Assembly (NCBI GenBank): GCA_958454405.1
Contig: CAUEBO010000017.1
Coordinates: forward strand, 1-44,319
Direction of reading: 5' to 3'
Source: an uncultured Eggerthellaceae bacterium
GTDB taxonomy: Bacteria; Actinomycetota; Coriobacteriia; Coriobacteriales; Eggerthellaceae
DNA: 44,319 nt
The position numbers and the translations under genes were made by a program. Below the pieces are notes generated by a model. It was not told the DNA's origin. It saw only the letters and a list, made by a program, of their open reading frames with translations, and did no database searches. Positions within the stretch are counted from its first letter, which is position 1; every line of letters begins with the position of its first letter. This document shows positions 15,132 through 25,457 of this stretch, piece by piece.

Positions 15132-16283
15132 ATGACCGAGAGAATAACCGTGAGCGCGGCCGACGCGGACGACGCCCCCGCCATGCCCAGCTGGATGGAC
15201 GAAGACGCGGTGACCTACGCGCAGGCGGGCGTGGACACGGCCGAGGGCGCGCGCGCCGTCGAGGCCATCAAGGGCGTGGTGCACGACACGTACCGTCCCG
15301 AGGTGGTGGGCGACATCGGCGGCTTCGGCGGCCTGTTCTCCATCGCGGCGGCCAAGGACATGGACGACCCGCTGCTGGTGAGCGGCACTGACGGCGTGGG
15401 CACGAAGCTGAAGGTGGCCCAGCTGGCCGGCAAGCACGACACGGTGGGCATCGACCTGGTGGCCATGTGCGCCAACGACATCCTGGCCACGGGCGCCGAG
15501 CCGCTGTTCTTCCTGGACTACGTGGCCATCGGCAAGCTGAAGGCTGAGAACGTGGCCGAGATCGTGGCGGGCATCGGCGAAGGCTGCAAGCAGGCCGGCT
15601 GCGCGCTCGTCGGCGGCGAGATGGCCGAGCACCCCGGCGTCATGGACCCGGACGACTACGACCTGTCCGGCTTCTGCGTGGGGCTGGTCGACCGCACGAA
15701 GATGCTCGACCCCGAAAGCGTGCGCGAGGGCGACGTGCTGATCGGCCTGGCGTCAAGCGGCCTGCACTCCAACGGCTACTCGCTGGCCCGCAAGGTATGC
15801 GTGGAGGGCAAGACCCACTACGAGCTGCGCATCGAACGCGAGGAGCTGGGCGGGCGCAGCCTGCAGGACGCGCTTCTGGAACCCACGCGCATCTACGTGA
15901 AGCCGGTGCGCGCCGTTCTGGAGGCGCATCCCGGCGCCGTGCGCGCGCTCGCGCACATCACGGGCGGCGGCATCTCCGAGAACCTGAACCGCGCGCTGCC
16001 CGCGTCGTGCGACGCCGAAGTGGACCTGGGCACGTGGCCCGTGCCCGCCATCGCGCGCTTCGTGTGCGATGCCGCGCATCTGGACGAGGCCGAAGCGCTC
16101 AAGACGTTCAACATGGGGCTGGGCTTGGTGCTGATCGTCGATCCGGATCGCGTCGACGACGTGGAGATAGCCCTGTCGGCCGCCGGCGAGGAGACGTACC
16201 GCGTGGGCCGCATCGTGGCAGGCTCGGGCGAGGTGCGCTACACGGGCGACGGCTCGCTGCTTGAGCACGGGGACGCGATCTGA
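15132..16283 (+). CDS. purM: Phosphoribosylformylglycinamidine cyclo-ligase (PurM)
   Basis: Closes the imidazole ring to form AIR in purine synthesis, using ATP. The 383-residue protein has the PurM/ThiL-type ATP-binding segments: DIGGFGGLFSI, VSGTDGVGTKLKVAQ, DLVAMCANDILATGAEPLFFLDY, ALVGGEMAEHPG and HITGGGISENLNR. A 20-residue acidic N-terminal lead precedes the usual start of homology (VTYAQAGVD). AAGGAG lies 6 nt before the ATG. It follows purF by 14 bp and precedes purN by 147 bp. Confidence 0.97.
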   Translation: MTERITVSAADADDAPAMPSWMDEDAVTYAQAGVDTAEGARAVEAIKGVVHDTYRPEVVGDIGGFGGLFSIAAAKDMDDPLLVSGTDGVGTKLKVAQLAGKHDTVGIDLVAMCANDILATGAEPLFFLDYVAIGKLKAENVAEIVAGIGEGCKQAGCALVGGEMAEHPGVMDPDDYDLSGFCVGLVDRTKMLDPESVREGDVLIGLASSGLHSNGYSLARKVCVEGKTHYELRIEREELGGRSLQDALLEPTRIYVKPVRAVLEAHPGAVRALAHITGGGISENLNRALPASCDAEVDLGTWPVPAIARFVCDAAHLDEAEALKTFNMGLGLVLIVDPDRVDDVEIALSAAGEETYRVGRIVAGSGEVRYTGDGSLLEHGDAI

Positions 16284-16430
16284 CGGACGGCTGCGCCTTT
16301 GGCGCTTCGGTTCGCGCGCTGGCGCAGGCCGCAGCGGCCGAAGGCGGTCCTGGGACGGGCTGAAGGGATGTTCGGCTGTGGAGAGAGACGCGGAGGCGCG
16401 AACGGCGCCGAAGCGAGAGGAAGGGGCGGA

Positions 16431-17042
16431 GTGGAGAAGCTCAAGATCGGCGTGCTGCTTTCGGGCAGCGGCACGAATCTGCAAGCCATCATCGATGCGG
16501 CGGCGCGCGACGGGCTGCCGGTGGACGTGGTGAAGGTGGTTTCCTCGCGTCCCGACGCCTTCGGCATCGAGCGCGCGCGGGCAGCGGGCATCCCGGCCGT
16601 GGCGCTCAACCGCGACGCGTACGCCGATCCGGAAGCCGCCGACGCGCGCATCGTCGAGGAGCTGCGCGCGGCAGGCGCGGAGTACGCGGTCATGGCGGGC
16701 TACATGCGCAAGGTGACCCCGGTCATGCTGCGCGCGTTCCCCGACCGGGTGCTCAACCTGCACCCGGCGCTGCTGCCGTCGTTCAAGGGCGCCCATGCCA
16801 TCCAGGACGCCTACGACATGGGCGTGAAGGTGACGGGGGTCACCGTGCACTTCGCGAACGAGGATTACGACAAGGGTCCCATCGTGGCGCAGCGCGCCGT
16901 GGAGGTGCGCGAGGGCGACACGCTCGACGACCTGGAGGCGCGCATACACGAGGCGGAGCACGAGCTGTACCCCGAGGTTCTGCGCCTGGTGGCCGAGGGC
17001 CGCGTGTCCGTCGGCGAGGACCGGAAAGTGCGCGTCGGCTAG
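16431..17042 (+). CDS. purN: Phosphoribosylglycinamide formyltransferase (PurN)
   Basis: Transfers a formyl group from 10-formyl-THF to GAR in purine synthesis. The 203-residue length fits the family. The N-terminal phosphate loop is VLLSGSGTNLQA. The catalytic set is Asn109 and His111 in LNLHPALLPSFKG plus Asp147 in NEDYDKGP. The GTG at 16431 was chosen because AGGAAGGGG sits just upstream and the first residues (VEKLKIGVLL) align with the family start. A longer frame exists upstream, but its sequence is low-complexity and basic. The stop TAG at 17040-17042 abuts the ATG of the transporter gene. Confidence 0.95.
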   Translation: MEKLKIGVLLSGSGTNLQAIIDAAARDGLPVDVVKVVSSRPDAFGIERARAAGIPAVALNRDAYADPEAADARIVEELRAAGAEYAVMAGYMRKVTPVMLRAFPDRVLNLHPALLPSFKGAHAIQDAYDMGVKVTGVTVHFANEDYDKGPIVAQRAVEVREGDTLDDLEARIHEAEHELYPEVLRLVAEGRVSVGEDRKVRVG

Positions 17043-17990
17043 ATGGAGGCGTTCCTCAACGCGGAATCGGCCATGGCCACCCTCTTCATCCTGCTCGCTC
17101 TGGGCTTTTTCGCGCGCAAGTCGGGAATGGTGGACGACAGCTTCGATACGACGCTTTCCAAGGTGGTCATGAACATCACCTGTCCGGCCATGATCCTCAA
17201 TTCCGTGCTCTCCAGCACGGAATCGCCCTCGACCGACACCATCCTCCAGATCCTCGGCATCTCGTGCATCACGTACGTCGGGGTGCTCGTCGCGGCGTGG
17301 CTTCTGCCGCTTGTGTACCGCGTTCCGAAGCGCTCGCGCGGCCCGCATCGGTTCACCATATCCTTCGGCAACACGGGCTTCATCGGCTTTGCCGTGCTCG
17401 GCGCCATCATGGGCGGGCAGTCCGTGCTGTACGCCTCGATCTACAACATCCCCTACAACCTGGTTCTGTTCACCATCGGCACGGCGATGATGGCCAGCTC
17501 GGGGGATGCGAAGACGTCGCGCGCCGATCAGCTGAAGACCGTCGGGCGCAGCTTGGTCAGCCCGGTCATGCTGGCCTGCGTGGTCGCCCTGTTCCTGGCG
17601 CTGTTCCACATCACCGACACGGGCGGCGTGGTAGGCAAGACCTGCGCGATGCTCGGGCAGATGACGCCTCCCGCCTCGATGCTGGTCATCGGATCCACCA
17701 TGGCGAAGTTCGATCTGAAGACCATGCTCGGCAACGCGAGCGCCTATGTCACCACGTTCGCCCGGCTGCTGCTCGTGCCCGTCATCGTCTACTTCGTCGG
17801 GAGCTTCTTCACCACCGACGCGTTTATGCTGGCCTCGCTCGTCATGGTTTCCGCCATGCCGGTTGCCAGCATGGGCACGATCATGTGCCTGACGTACGGG
17901 GGAGATCTGACCACCATGTCGCAATGCACGTTCCTTACAACGGCGCTTTCCCTCGTCACGATTCCGATCGTGGCCGCCTTCGTGCTTTGA
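17043..17990 (+). CDS. AEC-family (auxin efflux carrier-like) transporter
   Basis: A 315-residue inner-membrane protein with about 10 hydrophobic segments in the two-bundle arrangement of the AEC family, whose bacterial members include malonate and other carboxylate carriers. Family-like positions include CPAMIL in the first bundle and SFGNTGFIGFAVLG in the middle. The ATG directly follows the purN stop with no gap, so it is probably translated by reinitiation as the last gene of purF-M-N. The substrate is not predictable; the operon position hints at a metabolite linked to purine or folate metabolism (inference). A short GC hairpin without T-run overlaps the stop (17989-18003). Confidence 0.85.
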   Translation: MEAFLNAESAMATLFILLALGFFARKSGMVDDSFDTTLSKVVMNITCPAMILNSVLSSTESPSTDTILQILGISCITYVGVLVAAWLLPLVYRVPKRSRGPHRFTISFGNTGFIGFAVLGAIMGGQSVLYASIYNIPYNLVLFTIGTAMMASSGDAKTSRADQLKTVGRSLVSPVMLACVVALFLALFHITDTGGVVGKTCAMLGQMTPPASMLVIGSTMAKFDLKTMLGNASAYVTTFARLLLVPVIVYFVGSFFTTDAFMLASLVMVSAMPVASMGTIMCLTYGGDLTTMSQCTFLTTALSLVTIPIVAAFVL

Positions 17991-18222
17991 CGGCGTCGCC
18001 GTCCGCCCAGGGCGGCGGTGGTGTTTCCCTGTTTCGATGCCGGATCGAGGGGCGCGCGGGGCCGTTCGGTGGGACAATGGTCCGCGCGGATGTGGAAGAG
18101 ACGGGCGCCGGAAGGCGCAGGGGAAGCGTGTGAAACGGGCTGGGGAGCGCCGTGGAGCGCGCATGCAGGATGGTCCGCCTGCAGAGGGGCGGGCCGGGAG
18201 TGAAAGGGAAGGTGCACAGAGC

Positions 18223-19212
18223 ATGGACAGGAGCGTTCTCGCCGCCATCGCGGCCGATCTTCGAGAGGGGCGCGTGCCCGTTCTGTCAACGGAGGACTTT
18301 CCCTGCTTCTCCGACGAGGCCGTTGCCGGCAACCGGCATGTCGAGCCGTCGTACCTGGGCGTGCTCGCGTGCAGCCTCACGGCTGATGACGCCCCTACGT
18401 TCGAGCGCGCGCTGCGCGCGATGGACGAGGGCGACCTCGCATGGCTGGGCTTCAAGATCGTCTACGATGCGGACGAAGCTCAGCGCAACACCGACAACGA
18501 GGTGACGAAGAAGTACGGCGACGAGGGTTCGGCCGATGGCGAGCCGCTTGTGTTCTTCTGCAACGACGCGAAGGAGATCGTGGCTTCGCGGCCGTACTCG
18601 CCGCGCGACATGTTCCAGATGAAGGACGTCACGCGCGGCCCTTCGATGCACAGCGAGCAGTTCGAGGGCCTCACGTGGCTCTCCGTCCCGCTGTTCGACC
18701 GGGTGCACGTGTGGCTGCTGGGCGCATCGGACGCGGCGAGCGAGGTGGCGGCGCTCGCCCGCCACGTGGGGTTCTCGGTGACGGTGGTGGACTACGATCT
18801 TGCCTACGCGAACGATGCGCGCTTCCCCGACGCCGAGCGCATCGTGCTGCCGGGCGGCAACTTCGACGCGCTGGACGCGCTCGACGCCGACCCCGAGGAC
18901 TACGTATGCGTGCTCACGCGCGGCCACATGTTCGATCCCGAAGGCTGCGTGTGGGCCGCGAAGCACGGCGTGCACTACGTGGGGATGATGGGCTGCGCGG
19001 GCAAGAACGACCGCGTGCACGAGCTCGTGCTGGCCGCCGGCGCCACCGAAGAGGACTGGGAGCGCGTCAAGCGCCCCATCGGCTTGAAGTTCGGCGCGAA
19101 GACGCCCGCCGAGCTGGCGATAGCGATCGTCGCCGAACTGGTGGACGTGCGCTACAAGCAGCGCTACAGCGATGAGGCGCGCGAGCGCCACGAGAAGAGC
19201 CTGGGCCGCTAA
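18223..19212 (+). CDS. XdhC/CoxI-family molybdoenzyme maturation protein
   Basis: A 329-residue cytoplasmic protein with an N-terminal XdhC/CoxI-like region and a C-terminal XdhC Rossmann domain, visible as VHVWLLGASDAASEVAALA followed by VTVVDYD. Conserved segments later include VLTRGHMFD, HYVGMMGC and RPIGLKFGAKTPAELAIAI. Family members handle sulfurated molybdenum cofactor for xanthine dehydrogenase-type enzymes. No hydroxylase subunit is encoded nearby, so it is an orphan. The placement between purN/transporter and purH suggests a link to purine catabolism (inference). The ATG at 18223 lies after a purine-rich stretch (GAAAGGGAAGG at 18202-18212). The 232 bp gap upstream shows only GC-rich hairpins. 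Confidence 0.85.
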   Translation: MDRSVLAAIAADLREGRVPVLSTEDFPCFSDEAVAGNRHVEPSYLGVLACSLTADDAPTFERALRAMDEGDLAWLGFKIVYDADEAQRNTDNEVTKKYGDEGSADGEPLVFFCNDAKEIVASRPYSPRDMFQMKDVTRGPSMHSEQFEGLTWLSVPLFDRVHVWLLGASDAASEVAALARHVGFSVTVVDYDLAYANDARFPDAERIVLPGGNFDALDALDADPEDYVCVLTRGHMFDPEGCVWAAKHGVHYVGMMGCAGKNDRVHELVLAAGATEEDWERVKRPIGLKFGAKTPAELAIAIVAELVDVRYKQRYSDEARERHEKSLGR

Positions 19213-19249
19213 GGGTTTGTTCTGCTGGGGCTGCCGTGCCGTGTGCGCG

Positions 19250-19428
19250 AAAACCGGTTTGGTGGCAGAAAACGACGTTCGTCGATCATTCGTCGAAGCC
19301 TTCTTCGACCTGAGGCGAAGGTGCTCATTTGTTTTACCTGGTCAGAAGCGAGCGCTTTTTGCTCCTTCTGGAGAGTTCCCGCTCTGATGATCAACTAACG
19401 TCGTTTTCTGCCACGAGCAGCCCGTTTT
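19250..19428. repeat. Inverted-end repeat, copy A (before purH)
   Basis: The left end AAAACCGGTTTGGTGGCAG (19250-19268) continues AAAACGACGTT and GATCAT. The right end mirrors it: ATGATCAACTAACGTC (19387-19402), TTTTCTGCCAC, and a G/C/T run ending GCCCGTTTT. The 97 bp core between (about 19290-19386) holds two small hairpins (GTCGAAG/CTTCGAC and CAGAAG/CTTCTG). Copies B and C (41275, 42612) share the ends but not the core. It fills much of the 397 bp gap 19213-19609. Confidence 0.75.
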
Positions 19429-19609
19429 GCCGCGCACGGGTCTGCGCTTGATGCGGGAGCGCATCCCTCTGCCTTCTCCGTGCGGTTTTGGTTGCTTCTG
19501 GCGATGCGGGGCGCGAAGGGCGCCGTTCGGCTGCTATCATTGTTGCCGTATCGTTGCCGCCGGACCTGCGGAGAGGCGGCACCACCCAACAGAAAGGATG
19601 TAAGGCCAT

Positions 19610-21184
<1,575 letters not shown>

Positions 21185-21187
21185 ACA

Positions 21188-21354
21188 GGTTCCGCCGTTC
21201 TCCGAACGGCGGAACCCCTCGACGCTGCGGCCGGCCGTGGCACCCGACCTCGCGGCGATGACGAGGCCTCGCGTACCCGTTGTACGCGTCGCCCTCGCCA
21301 TCCCCACGATCTCGGGCACCACGGCCGGCTTCGCTGACTTGCTGCGCCAACCTG
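21188..21354. repeat. Bipartite structured repeat, copy 2 (after purH)
   Basis: A 13 bp perfect hairpin, GGTTCCGCCGTTC (21188-21200) with its complement (21204-21216), has the same TCC loop as copy 1. The box TCGACGCTGCGG follows (21219-21230). The long hairpin has outer stem GCCGGCCGTGG (21230-21240) with CCACGGCCGGC (21319-21329), and apical stem GCGTAC (21271-21276) with GTACGC (21282-21287). The tail TCGCTGACTT ends CCAACCTG at 21354. Confidence 0.85.
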
Positions 21355-21364
21355 GGCGGTTTCT

Positions 21365-21472
21365 ATGCGCCCTTCGGGCGCATGAGCGGGACGCTTCGCT
21401 CCCGCTCATCCAACCGGGGCGGCCATCATGCGGCCTTCGGCCGCATGGCAAGCGATGCTGCGCACGCTTGCC
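21365..21472. repeat. Cluster of four consecutive hairpins
   Basis: Four near-perfect hairpins are packed into 108 bp. They are ATGCGCCC/GGGCGCAT (21365-21383), ATGAGCGGG/CCCGCTCAT (21382-21409), CATGCGGCC/GGCCGCATG (21427-21447) and GGCAAGCG/CGCTTGCC (21447-21472). The first three have TTCG at the loop; the first and third would form C(UUCG)G tetraloops in RNA. With copy 2 they make up nearly all of the 409 bp gap between purH and the J-domain gene. Confidence 0.75.
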
Positions 21473-21580
21473 TGGGGCAACCTGCAAGCCTCATCCGTCT
21501 CTGTGCGCGGCGCTTGTGGATGTTATCTGACGGGAAGGCAACGTGCCTGCTCCGTGTCCCGCGCGGGCCTTGCCGTTCCG

Positions 21581-21586
21581 TATAGT
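21581..21586 (+). promoter_or_regulatory. Candidate -10 element for a leaderless J-domain transcript
   Basis: TATAGT is followed by GGGCCCC and then ATG at 21594. The 7 nt gap would put transcription start at the start codon. There is no Shine-Dalgarno sequence and no clear -35 box. Confidence 0.4.
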
Positions 21587-21593
21587 GGGCCCC

Positions 21594-22430
21594 ATGAAGA
21601 AATCCGAAGCTCTGAACATACTGGGGCTCGCGCAGGGCGCGACCGACGACGAGGTCAAGCAGGCCCATCGCAAGCTGGTGATCGCGCATCATCCGGACAG
21701 GTTCGCGCTCGGCTCCAAGGAGCACGCCGAGGCCGAGGAGCTGACGAAGCGCATCAACGAGGCGCGCGACGTGCTGATCAACCGTTCTTGGACCCCCGAG
21801 TACGATCCCCGGCGCGATCCGCGGCCCTACGCCAATCCTTACGCGCACCCGACGGGCGCGCCGGGCGGCGCCTCCGGGACGGGCTCGGGGCAGGGGCAGG
21901 CCGATCCCTTCGCCGGTTGGCCCTTTTCGCAGGGCCCGGGCGGGACGACGTACGTGTGGACCCCATGGGACGGAGCGCGGCCCGCGGGCGGCGCCCAAGG
22001 AGGTTCTCCCTTCGGGGCCGACCCGTTCGATCCCTTCGCGCCGTTCTGGGCCGCGAGCGCTCCGCAGAAGACGCCGCAGCAGCAGCTGGACGAAGCGCGC
22101 GCGGCCCTCAAAAGGGAAGCGGGCGCGGTCGCCGCGAAGGCCGCCGTCCTCGTCGCTCTCGCGCTCATCGGGTCGCTGGCCACGGGGCTGTTCGTCTACG
22201 TGGTCGCCTCGTTCATCTACGGGCTGTGGAAGCGGTTCGGCTCCTGCCTCATCGGCGCGCTGCTGCCCCTGGCGATCTTCATGATGCCGTTCGTGTTCGT
22301 CATCGCCCCGCGGCAGGGAGCCGTCACCATCGGCTTGGCTGCGGTCTCCCTTGTGGCCGTGCTGTTCGACGTCGCGAACCTGGCCAAGCTCGTGCAGGGC
22401 TGCCGCGCCGCGCAACGCGCCGCGCGCTGA
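21594..22430 (+). CDS. Membrane-anchored J-domain (DnaJ-like) protein
   Basis: A 278-residue protein. Residues 1-65 form a J domain with the HPD motif at 33-35 (IAHHPDRF), which stimulates Hsp70 ATPase. A Gly/Pro/Ala-rich linker with repeated YANPYAHP and DPFA/FDPF elements follows. The last 95 residues hold about three hydrophobic segments (VALALIGSLATGLFVYVVA, LIGALLPLAIFMMPFVFVI, AVTIGLAAVSLVAVLF). No zinc finger or client-binding domain of DnaJ is present. It probably recruits DnaK to the membrane for an unknown client (inference). The start at 21594 is the Met where J-domain homology begins; an in-frame ATG at 21543 lacks support. The structured spacer upstream and possible leaderless start set it apart from its neighbours. 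Confidence 0.85.
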   Translation: MKKSEALNILGLAQGATDDEVKQAHRKLVIAHHPDRFALGSKEHAEAEELTKRINEARDVLINRSWTPEYDPRRDPRPYANPYAHPTGAPGGASGTGSGQGQADPFAGWPFSQGPGGTTYVWTPWDGARPAGGAQGGSPFGADPFDPFAPFWAASAPQKTPQQQLDEARAALKREAGAVAAKAAVLVALALIGSLATGLFVYVVASFIYGLWKRFGSCLIGALLPLAIFMMPFVFVIAPRQGAVTIGLAAVSLVAVLFDVANLAKLVQGCRAAQRAAR

Positions 22431-22553
22431 GCGGCCCCGGCCGCCGTCGAACCATCCGATCGCCGGCGCGCGCCCCTGCGGCCTGGCCGGGGATGCTTCC
22501 TCTCATGCTATACTAGCCGCTCTGGGTCAAGGTTCGCTGGAAGGGGTCGCCGG

Positions 22554-24290
22554 TTGAAGAAAGCGCTGCTGCTTGTCATCGGCATCGTCGCGGTCTGCTG
22601 CCTCATCGCGAACGCCGATTACCTGGCCAGCTTCGTCGCCACGCTGCAAACCGGCGCGCTCGTCCCGCTCGTCATCGCGGTCGTCCTCATGCTGGCGCGC
22701 CATCTCGTGCAGGCGGCTTCCTACGACGCGGCCTTCGATGCCGTGGGCCACAAGACGGGCTTCTGGCACAACGTCGTCCTCATCTTCTCGCTCGTGTTCA
22801 TCAACACGTTCTGCTTGTTCTCGGGCGCCACGGGCGTGGCGTTCATCATCGACGATGCGCACCGCAAGGGCGCGGACGCCGGCCAGTCCACTTCGGGCGC
22901 CATCCTCTCGCAGATCGGGTATTTCGCCGCCGTGCTGGTCATCTCGGTCATCGGCTTCTTGACGATGCTGTTCGCGGGTTCCATGAACGCGCTCTTCCTT
23001 GTCGGGGGCCTTGCGCTGGCCGTCGTGCTCCTGGTCCTGTCGAGCCTGTTCGTGGTGGGGCATCGCAAGCCGCGCGTGCTGTTCCGCGTGTTCCTGGCCG
23101 TGGAGGCGGCCTTGAACAAGGTCGTCGGCCTGGTGAAGAAGCATCTGAAAGCAGGATGGGGCCGCAAGACAGCTTCCTCGTTCATCTCGTCCGCGAACAT
23201 CCTCGCGCGGAACCCGCAGGGCACCATGGTCACTGTGGCGTACGCGTCGTTCTCGGCCATACTGAACATGGCGTGCCTCGTGGCCATCGGCTACGCGTTC
23301 GGGTGCGAGAACGTCGCGGCGCTCGTCGCGGCGTTCGCGGTGGCCGCCATCTCGGTCATCCTGAGCCCCACGCCGCAGGGCGTCGGCGTGGTGGAAGCGG
23401 CCATCGCCGCCATCCTCACGGCGCACGGGACGTCGTTGGCCACGGCCACGGCCATCGCGCTCGTGTACCGCGGCATCATGTTCTGGGTGCCGTTCTGCAT
23501 CGGCGCGCTGCTGCTGTCCCAGTCCGGGTTCTTCGCCGACAAGAAGAGCCCCACCGAAGAGCAGCGCGCCAAAGACGTGTCCTGGGTCTCGGGGACGCTC
23601 GTGTTCATCGTGGGCTGCGTCAACATCGGCATGGCCGTGGTGCCGCGCACGTTCGAGCCGTTCACCGTGCTCACGTCGTGGATCAACATCAGCGGGCTCT
23701 TCATCGGCCCGACGCTCATCGTGGGAAGCGCCGTGCTCATCGTGCTGGCCGTGGGTCTCGTCCTGCGCCTGCGGACGGCCTGGGCGCTCACCGTGACCGC
23801 GCTCGTGCTGGTGGCGGGCGCGGAGTTTTTGTTCGTGGACACCGTGGAGGTGGCGGTGGCTGCGGTGGCGCTGGTGGCGTGGCTGTTCTGGAAGCGCGAC
23901 GCGTTCGACCGGCCCCTCGTGCCGAAGGAGGACGCCGCGCGCCTGAGCCGCGAGTTCGGCGAGAACGTGGCGCGCTTCCGGGCGTGGCGCGGCCGGCGCA
24001 AGGCCGCTCGGGAGCGGGGGGCGGGTCCTCGGCGGTCGCGTTCCGTCGCGCCGGGCGCGTCCATTCGAAACGCGCCGCCTGCCGCCGAGGGGTCGTCCGC
24101 CGAGCGCGGCCGGCGGAAAACGGGTTGGGAACAACAGGCCGAAAAAGGCGCGGAGATTCGGCGCATGGCCCAGCAAGAGGGTATACTTCCCTTTGGCGAA
24201 GACGTCGCCGCCGCGTTTTCGAGCGCAGCGGCCTCCTCCGCCGACCCCGCGTCTCGTAAGGAGGAGGCAAACGATGATCGTGCTCGATGA
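22554..24290 (+). CDS. Flippase-like membrane protein (LPG-synthase TM / YbhN family), paralogue 1
   Basis: A 578-residue polytopic protein. The first 325 residues or so form the lysylphosphatidylglycerol-synthase transmembrane / YbhN fold, with the signature TPQGVGVVEAAI followed by ALVYRGIMFWVPF. Three or four further membrane segments (about 345-450) recall the extra helices of MprF, but the cytosolic GNAT synthase domain of MprF is absent. In its place is a basic, low-complexity tail (about 460-578). The start is TTG at 22554, supported by GGAAGGGG 7 nt upstream; TATACT at 22509-22514 is a likely -10. The end overlaps the ATP-grasp gene by 17 bp, and a paralogue follows that gene. MprF-type domains flip modified lipids across the membrane; this one probably acts on a lipid or lipid-linked product of the cluster (inference). 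Confidence 0.82.
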   Translation: MKKALLLVIGIVAVCCLIANADYLASFVATLQTGALVPLVIAVVLMLARHLVQAASYDAAFDAVGHKTGFWHNVVLIFSLVFINTFCLFSGATGVAFIIDDAHRKGADAGQSTSGAILSQIGYFAAVLVISVIGFLTMLFAGSMNALFLVGGLALAVVLLVLSSLFVVGHRKPRVLFRVFLAVEAALNKVVGLVKKHLKAGWGRKTASSFISSANILARNPQGTMVTVAYASFSAILNMACLVAIGYAFGCENVAALVAAFAVAAISVILSPTPQGVGVVEAAIAAILTAHGTSLATATAIALVYRGIMFWVPFCIGALLLSQSGFFADKKSPTEEQRAKDVSWVSGTLVFIVGCVNIGMAVVPRTFEPFTVLTSWINISGLFIGPTLIVGSAVLIVLAVGLVLRLRTAWALTVTALVLVAGAEFLFVDTVEVAVAAVALVAWLFWKRDAFDRPLVPKEDAARLSREFGENVARFRAWRGRRKAARERGAGPRRSRSVAPGASIRNAPPAAEGSSAERGRRKTGWEQQAEKGAEIRRMAQQEGILPFGEDVAAAFSSAAASSADPASRKEEANDDRAR

Positions 24291-25422
24291 GCCCTACGTG
24301 TCCGAGCCGCTGGCCGATTGGCTGGAAGCGTCGCAGCACCCGGTGCTCGACAACGACGTGGCCCGCGCGCAGGCGGAGGGTCGCTCGCTCAACCTGGTGT
24401 CCGCGGACGAGGCCGTGCGGCGCATCGACGGGGGCGAGCGCGTGTACACGAACTCCGAGAACGCGCTCGCCTGGGTCATGGAGAACGTCCACAACGAAAG
24501 CCTTGTGCGGGGCATCGGGCTGTTCAAGGACAAGGCCGCCATGCGCTCGGCGCTGGCCGCGCTCGATCCCGACCTGTTCTTCAAAACCTGTTCGGTCGAC
24601 GAGCTGTTCAAGCTGGACTACGCGCAGCTCCAGACGCCGTTCGTGCTCAAGCCCTCCGTCGGGTTCTGCAGCGTGGGGGTGTATACCGTGCAGAGCAGGC
24701 AGGATTGGGAGCGTGCGCTCGCCGACATCGCCCAGAACGCGTCGGATTGGCACAGCATGTACCCCGAAAGCGTCATCGGCGCGGGCTCGTTCATCCTCGA
24801 AGGCTACATCGACGGCACCGAGTACGCGCTCGACGCGTTCTTCGACGAGTCCGGCTCGTCCCGCATCCTCAACGTCCTGCGCCACAACTTTGCCTCGCCC
24901 GAGGACACGAGCGACCGCCTGTACGTGACCAGCCCGTCCATCGTTCGCGAGACGTCGACGACGTTCACGACGTGGCTCGACCGCGTGAACGCGCTCGTGG
25001 GCGTGCGCAACTTCCCCGTGCACGTGGAGGTGCGCGTCGCTGACGGGCACGTGTGCCCCATCGAATTCAATCCGCTGCGCTTCGCCGGCCTGGGGGGCAC
25101 CGACCTCAGCCTGCACGCCTACGGGTTCCGCACCTATGAATCGTTCCTGAACGACGAGCTTCCCGATTTCGACGCCGCGTTCGCGGGCAGGGAGAACAAG
25201 GTGTACTCGATGTCGCTGCTGAACCCCCCGCAGGGAGCGACGGGCGATGAGCGGTTCGACTACGACGCGTTCCTCGGCCGGTTCTCGCATGTGCTGGAGA
25301 TGCGTCCCTTCGATGTCCGCCGCGTGGGCAACTACGGCTTCCTCTTCCTTGAGACCGATGCCGACACGGCGGATGAACTCGCCTTCCTGCAAAGCTCCGA
25401 CCTGCGAGAATTCCTCCGCTAG
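24274..25422 (+). CDS. ATP-grasp ligase between two flippase-like proteins
   Basis: A 382-residue soluble protein with ATP-grasp features: nucleotide-binding FVLKPSVGFCSVGVYTV, FILEGYIDGTEYALDAFFD with acidic ligands, and the magnesium-binding VRVADGHVCPIEFNPLRFAG. ATP-grasp enzymes activate a carboxylate as acyl-phosphate and join it to an amine, thiol or hydroxyl. The specific family and substrates are not recognised. The ATG at 24274 has a TAAGGAGGAGG site inside the upstream coding region, and the genes overlap by 17 bp, so they are tightly coupled. Flanked on both sides by flippase-like proteins, it may attach an amino acid or short peptide to a lipid or lipid-linked intermediate (inference). 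Confidence 0.85.
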   Translation: MIVLDEPYVSEPLADWLEASQHPVLDNDVARAQAEGRSLNLVSADEAVRRIDGGERVYTNSENALAWVMENVHNESLVRGIGLFKDKAAMRSALAALDPDLFFKTCSVDELFKLDYAQLQTPFVLKPSVGFCSVGVYTVQSRQDWERALADIAQNASDWHSMYPESVIGAGSFILEGYIDGTEYALDAFFDESGSSRILNVLRHNFASPEDTSDRLYVTSPSIVRETSTTFTTWLDRVNALVGVRNFPVHVEVRVADGHVCPIEFNPLRFAGLGGTDLSLHAYGFRTYESFLNDELPDFDAAFAGRENKVYSMSLLNPPQGATGDERFDYDAFLGRFSHVLEMRPFDVRRVGNYGFLFLETDADTADELAFLQSSDLREFLR

Positions 25423-25457
25423 CGGCGGGGGCGGGTCGTGACGGACCGGAGAAGGCC

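Noticed and set aside
15753..18455. A 900-residue open frame on the minus strand across purM, purN and the transporter gene
   Set aside because: It spans several clear genes on the other strand, is rich in Arg, His and Gln, and shows no domain.
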